From NCBI GenBank assembly GCA_964422785.1, contig CAYRCJ010000032.1:1-8835 (forward strand): a stretch of 8,835 nt of DNA, in the 5' to 3' direction. The position numbers and the translations under genes are program-made. Shown one piece after another: positions 6,262-8,835 of the stretch. This DNA comes from CAYRCJ01 sp964422785. Lineage in GTDB: Bacteria > Patescibacteriota > Minisyncoccia > UBA11713 > 2-01-FULL-45-33. The notes under the pieces are model-generated. The model was not told the origin of the DNA. It did no database searches and saw only the letters and a program-made list of their open reading frames with translations. Each line of letters opens with the position of its first letter. Position 1 is the first letter of the stretch.

Positions 6262-6270
6262 AATATACCA
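6262..6270 (-). promoter_or_regulatory. Extended -10 promoter of the kinase-aspS operon
   Basis: Minus strand TGG-TATATT: a TGn extension (6268-6270) and a 5/6 -10 box (6262-6267). No good -35 is visible, as extended -10 promoters allow; the upstream region is the T-tract of the preceding terminator. Predicted +1 is near 6255, after the first ATG (6261) and three bases before the second ATG (6252). Confidence 0.5.
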
Positions 6271-6282
6271 ATTTAATAAAAA

Positions 6283-6306
6283 AAATAACCCCGTTTGGGG
6301 TTATTT
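6283..6306 (-). terminator. Intrinsic terminator of the KAS III-like gene, containing its stop codon
   Basis: Perfect 10-base arms, 6283-6292 (AAATAACCCC) and 6297-6306 (GGGGTTATTT), with a 4-base loop. On the minus strand the hairpin runs into T8 (6278-6285, partly within the stem). The TAA stop of the upstream gene (6301-6303) is inside the first arm. It separates this gene from the kinase-aspS operon. Confidence 0.88.
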
Positions 6307-7338
6307 ACAGAACAATGCTCCGCCTTCCATCATTCCGGCGCCTACGAATAAAAAAATCACCGGTCCGTTTACGGGAAATTTTTCATTCTTCATGTCTTCA
6401 TTCAATAAAAGCAGCGTGGAAGCGCTGACTGTGTTTCCAATGCGGTCAACATTATGAGGTATCTTGTCCATTGAGATTCTATATTTCTCGGCAAATTTCT
6501 CAATAAATCTGAAATTCGCCTGATGCAAATACCAGCGCTGTACGCCATCAACAGTGATATTTTGCTTTGAAAGAATCGCCTTAAGCGCTCTTTCCATTCC
6601 GGGCAAAAATTGCAAAGCAACATCTTGGGCATCCATAACATATGCGTGGTTATTCAAATTTGAACTTTTTGTAGGATGATCCGCCCCTCCTCCCAGATAA
6701 GTCACCAGAGGGTGATCGCCGTCCACGGCAGAGTAAGTTTTGATCAGCGAATGACCTGTGCCCGGACCCAAAACCAAAGCACCGGCGCCGTCAGCAAAAA
6801 TTGCCGGAGAAAGCCAGGCGTTGTCTCCGCGGGAACTTCTATAGCGATGCGTGTTTATAAATGAAGCGACATCGTTTGAAGCGACAATTAAAGTGTAAAA
6901 ATCAGGATAACTATTGCTTTGCCGGGAGTGCGTTTCGGCAAGTTGAAAAACTTTTGCCAGCGCCGCGCAGCCTCCGTTTACCTGATCCAAAATAATATCC
7001 CGGTTAAACCCAAACCTCCGGTGAAGCTCTATGGCATCGGCCTGAAAATGATTTTGAGCCGGTGTGCATGTGGCAAGACAAAGATGATTTACCTGATCCG
7101 GCCCGATGCCGGCGTCTTTCAATGCCTCCCGCGCCGCATGCTCGGCATAATCAAGCGAATTTTCGTTGGTAATTTTTTTTCTTGTTTTCGGATTGAAATT
7201 CAAACTATGTCCGCGGATCCCAGTTTTTTCCGTAAGCCAGCCGGAATCTTTTGGACTCTTTAATGATTTAAGCAACTCTTCATTTTCGACGACAGGCAAT
7301 GTGTATCCGCCGGTTCCCAAAATAGCTAAACCGCTCAT
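6301..7338 (-). CDS. 3-oxoacyl-ACP synthase III (FabH)-like thiolase-fold enzyme, 345 aa
   Basis: A ketoacyl synthase III family enzyme, which normally condenses an acyl-CoA with malonyl-ACP or transfers acyl groups. The active-site triad is complete: Cys124 in NGGCAAL, His272 in LHQANFRF and Asn302 in IGNTVSAS. Other family marks are WLTEKTGIRGH (34-44), IFADGAGALVL (180-190) and the C-terminal glycine-rich FVGAGMMEGGALF. The length is near the FabH norm of about 320-350. ATG 7338 is set by the strong SD AAAGGAGG (7343-7350). The gene has its own terminator and a probable own promoter. No acyl carrier protein or other fatty-acid gene is nearby, so canonical FabH function is not supported by context. 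A specialised acyltransfer or condensation role is equally possible, and for that reason no symbol is given. Confidence 0.88.
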   Translation of the reverse strand: MSGLAILGTGGYTLPVVENEELLKSLKSPKDSGWLTEKTGIRGHSLNFNPKTRKKITNENSLDYAEHAAREALKDAGIGPDQVNHLCLATCTPAQNHFQADAIELHRRFGFNRDIILDQVNGGCAALAKVFQLAETHSRQSNSYPDFYTLIVASNDVASFINTHRYRSSRGDNAWLSPAIFADGAGALVLGPGTGHSLIKTYSAVDGDHPLVTYLGGGADHPTKSSNLNNHAYVMDAQDVALQFLPGMERALKAILSKQNITVDGVQRWYLHQANFRFIEKFAEKYRISMDKIPHNVDRIGNTVSASTLLLLNEDMKNEKFPVNGPVIFLFVGAGMMEGGALFCK

Positions 7339-7342
7339 TGTG

Positions 7343-7350
7343 CCTCCTTT
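7343..7350 (-). promoter_or_regulatory. Shine-Dalgarno site of the KAS III-like gene
   Basis: Minus strand AAAGGAGG, then CACA, then ATG. It is strong and fixes the start at 7338. Confidence 0.8.
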
Positions 7351-7369
7351 TTAAAAAGCGTCTAAATTA

Positions 7370-7397
7370 AGATTACAGATAAAAATCAAAATGTCAA
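7370..7397 (-). promoter_or_regulatory. Possible promoter of the KAS III-like gene
   Basis: Minus strand -35 TTGACA (7392-7397, 6/6), a 16-base spacer, then a poor -10 TAATCT (7370-7375, 3/6). Predicted +1 is near 7363. The weak -10 suggests either an activator-dependent promoter or that only the -35 match is meaningful. The -35 touches the inverted repeat at 7397-7437. Confidence 0.4.
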
Positions 7398-7437
7398 CCC
7401 TGTTAAATTCTGCGATAGCGGACACATTTAACAGGGT
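7397..7437. repeat. Perfect 12-base inverted repeat with a 17-base centre, flanked by a GTCAACC direct repeat
   Basis: ACCCTGTTAAAT (7397-7408) and ATTTAACAGGGT (7426-7437) are exact reverse complements around a 17-base centre. GTCAACC occurs at 7393-7399 and again at 7436-7442, overlapping the ends. The TGTTAAAT...ATTTAACA core starts TG and ends CA, as many insertion-sequence ends do. It lacks a following T-tract, so it is not an intrinsic terminator. It could be an operator next to the -35 or a remnant of a small mobile element. Confidence 0.6.
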
Positions 7438-7447
7438 CAACCATAAA

Positions 7448-7481
7448 AAAATCCGCTCCGACAGCTGTCGGAGCGGATTTT
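7448..7481 (-). terminator. Intrinsic terminator of the DUF4159 gene, a perfect 34-base palindrome
   Basis: Arms 7448-7464 and 7465-7481 are exact reverse complements (AAAATCCGCTCCGACAG and its partner); the folded form would have a 4-base AGCT loop. On the minus strand it ends in T7 (7445-7451). It lies 4 bases after the stop codon at 7486-7488. Confidence 0.9.
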
Positions 7482-7485
7482 AATT

Positions 7486-8286
7486 TTAGTGCGTCATGGC
7501 GTAGACAATCGCATTGGCAAAAACCCGAAAAGAATACGCGGAGAAGCGTTCAGGATAGTTCTCCAAATCGGCTCCTTCCGAACCATCCATAAGATCGGTA
7601 TTCCAATTGATGAATACCTGCAGCCTGCCCCGGTCGTTAAAAATTCCGCGCATATGCGGTACGATGCCGTCATCTTCTGAAGTAGTGCACGATGAATCAT
7701 CATTCGGACACGAGAGCGCGTAGCCGGTATTCGGTATCTGCATGATTTGGGGAATATTATAAAAAGAATGGAGAATTGGGGAATCAAGAGTAATTTCCCG
7801 GATCTCACGGTCAGGGAAAATCTTTTTCATCTCACCCTCAAAATCAGCCCATTCGGCATCCCCCCAAAAATCATCGATCATCCAAAACCCACCGCGATCT
7901 ATGTACTCGCGCAAAATCCGCGCGTCATTTTTATCCAACACCATATGACCGGCTTCTCCCGAGTAAATAAACGGATATCTGAAAAGATCGGTATTAACAA
8001 TCGGCACCACGCGCGACTGGAGTGTAATGTCCAGACCGGTGATCCGTTTAAGTACCTCTGTCAGATTGGCGTCGCCATACGGCCAGTCGGTATACCAATT
8101 TTTAATAAATGTCGGGATCTGCCCGTTGTACATCAGGCGAACAAAGGTAAACTCACGCACTTGGCCGGTGTAACGCGGCAATTTTTTAAAATCGCTGTAA
8201 TTACCGACAAAATCATAGCCCTCCGGCACCTGCGCCATCGCCGGAGCAAGCAGAAGGACGCACAGGGTCAAAACCAAAAATTTCAT
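7486..8286 (-). CDS. Exported DUF4159-domain protein, 266 aa
   Basis: The biochemical function is unknown. The N-terminus (MKFLVLTLCVLLLAPAMAQ) is a clear Sec signal peptide, probably cut after AMA, so the protein is secreted or cell-surface. After it come features I associate with DUF4159: FVRLMYNG (48-55), the WYTDWPYGDANLTEVLKRI stretch (64-82), FRYPFIYSGEAGH (102-114), and the LREYIDRGGFWMIDDFWG segment (125-142) resembling a glutamine-amidotransferase-like fold. Cys193 and Cys200 bracket an Asp/Ser-rich loop and could form a disulfide. The start at 8286 has SD TAGGAGG (8291-8297). It is a single-gene unit with its own promoter and terminator. As I recall, DUF4159 proteins elsewhere often sit beside MoxR/DUF58-type genes; none is present here. 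The domain call is by recall of the motif pattern, not a search. Confidence 0.8.
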   Translation of the reverse strand: MKFLVLTLCVLLLAPAMAQVPEGYDFVGNYSDFKKLPRYTGQVREFTFVRLMYNGQIPTFIKNWYTDWPYGDANLTEVLKRITGLDITLQSRVVPIVNTDLFRYPFIYSGEAGHMVLDKNDARILREYIDRGGFWMIDDFWGDAEWADFEGEMKKIFPDREIREITLDSPILHSFYNIPQIMQIPNTGYALSCPNDDSSCTTSEDDGIVPHMRGIFNDRGRLQVFINWNTDLMDGSEGADLENYPERFSAYSFRVFANAIVYAMTH

Positions 8287-8290
8287 ACGC

Positions 8291-8297
8291 CCTCCTA
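8291..8297 (-). promoter_or_regulatory. Shine-Dalgarno site of the DUF4159 gene
   Basis: Minus strand TAGGAGG, then GCGT, then ATG at 8286. Confidence 0.75.
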
Positions 8298-8322
8298 CCG
8301 CAAAATGTAAAAGTCTATTTAA

Positions 8323-8351
8323 ATGTTACCATTTTTATAACCCGCAGTCAA
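8323..8351 (-). promoter_or_regulatory. Extended -10 promoter of the DUF4159 gene
   Basis: Minus strand -35 TTGACT (8346-8351, 5/6), a 17-base spacer ending in TGG, then -10 TAACAT (8323-8328, 4/6), making an extended TGn -10. Predicted +1 is near 8316, giving a leader of about 30 bases. The -35 lies 3 bases beyond the stop of the upstream nucleotidyltransferase gene. No hairpin separates them, so some readthrough is possible. Confidence 0.65.
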
Positions 8352-8354
8352 TAG

Positions 8355-8835
8355 TCAGCCTCGTTGAAATCCCAACGGTTTTACTTTTGCGAAATGATTC
8401 GCGAAATAAGAATCTCCGTATATGCGGACGCAATTTTCAAATTCATCTTTGTTGTTTATTCCAACTGTTTTATTTAGTATGCTCTCTAGGCCAATTTCGC
8501 CCAATAATTCTTCTGAAACTATATCGTATGCAACTGAGTGTATCGTTAATGGCACTCCGCTTAAATAATGTTCTATCTTAGGCTCCAATTTTCTTTTTTT
8601 GATACTGTGAACATTGTCTAAAGCAATTAAATCTAAAATTATTCCGCCTTTTTTAATTTTTGGATTTCCAAATCTGCTTTCTCCCAATTCAAAATCTGCC
8701 GACAAAGTAAGGGGCTTTTTTATTTTTTCCACTACAAAATCCCAATCCTTGCTTGTTAAGTTTCCTCCGTATAATTTGTTTATTAGTGCCTTATACACAC
8801 TTCCGCCGACAAGCCATATCTTTCCTTCACTGTTA
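8355..8835 (-). CDS. Nucleotidyltransferase-fold protein, 5' end outside the window (159 aa visible)
   Basis: The frame stays open to the right edge, so the start is missing; the GTG at 8796-8798 is internal. The first visible residues (codons 8799-8834) read NSEGKIWLVGGS, directly joined to VYKALINK. This gives the pol-beta-type nucleotidyltransferase pattern: VGGS (9-12), then KDWDF with D30 and D32 as the metal-binding pair, and a third carboxylate in IILDLIAL (D68). The later SGVPLTIHSVAYDI resembles the region after the head domain of tRNA nucleotidyltransferase/poly(A) polymerase relatives. The gene ends about 90 residues after the third Asp, so the long RNA-binding part of CCA enzymes is absent. 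It is AT-rich (27-37% GC in two 60-base samples), unlike its neighbours, suggesting accessory DNA. Substrate is unknown. The stop is TGA. Confidence 0.75.
   Translation of the reverse strand, partial: NSEGKIWLVGGSVYKALINKLYGGNLTSKDWDFVVEKIKKPLTLSADFELGESRFGNPKIKKGGIILDLIALDNVHSIKKRKLEPKIEHYLSGVPLTIHSVAYDIVSEELLGEIGLESILNKTVGINNKDEFENCVRIYGDSYFANHFAKVKPLGFQRG

Noticed and set aside
7397..7437. Intrinsic terminator or CRISPR-like repeat
   Set aside because: There is no T-tract directly after either arm and only one copy is present in the window.
7747..8310. A 187-codon plus-strand frame opposite the DUF4159 gene
   Set aside because: The minus strand has signal peptide, SD, promoter, terminator and family motifs; the antisense frame has none.
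8355..8798. Complete gene starting at the GTG at 8798
   Set aside because: The frame stays open to the window edge and the residues just upstream (WLVGGS) are part of the nucleotidyltransferase motif, so the GTG is internal.

Overview
The window looks like a piece of a small-genome bacterium, most likely of the Patescibacteria/CPR radiation (Parcubacteria-like). This rests on gene content and compactness, not on a marker gene. Clues are a tight scpA-scpB-dacA operon, a sensor kinase with a 7TM-type N-terminus, a shortened bacterial AspRS, short intergenic gaps, and hairpin terminators touching or containing stop codons. UGA is used as a stop (scpA, the edge gene) and conserved glycines use GGN codons, so the code is standard and the UGA=Gly lineages are unlikely.

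Layout, left to right. Positions 1-446 hold a small unknown minus-strand gene (32-340) with a textbook sigma70-type promoter and Shine-Dalgarno site, ending in a hairpin at the window edge. Positions 418-2558 are the minus-strand operon scpA (1830-2543), scpB (1288-1833) and dacA (432-1298): chromosome segregation followed by peptidoglycan trimming, with overlapping reading frames. A divergent promoter at 2583-2611 drives a plus-strand membrane-anchored zinc metallopeptidase (2650-3199) that is broken by a one-base frameshift in a T7A7 tract. It meets aspS head-on at a shared bidirectional terminator (3186-3210).

Positions 3211-6261 are a minus-strand pair: an orphan membrane histidine kinase (4630-6252 or 6261) followed nine bases later by aspS (3211-4620). 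The AspRS lacks the GAD insertion domain and carries the His/Gly residues associated with non-discriminating enzymes. Position 6301-7338 is a monocistronic ketoacyl-ACP-synthase-III-like gene with an intact Cys-His-Asn triad; an unusual inverted repeat lies against its promoter. Position 7486-8286 is a lone exported DUF4159 protein. The right edge (8355 onward) is an AT-rich nucleotidyltransferase-fold gene whose 5' end lies outside the window.

The core genes (ScpAB, DacA, AspRS, kinase) look like ordinary chromosome. The small gene at 32-340 and the edge nucleotidyltransferase differ from them in base composition (about 57% and about 27-37% GC in hand-counted 60-base samples, against about 35-40% for the core) and look accessory. 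I see no obvious new multi-gene system. The most informative oddities are the frameshifted peptidase, the reduced AspRS, the fused stop codon/terminator arrangement, and two apparently leaderless mRNAs with identical geometry.
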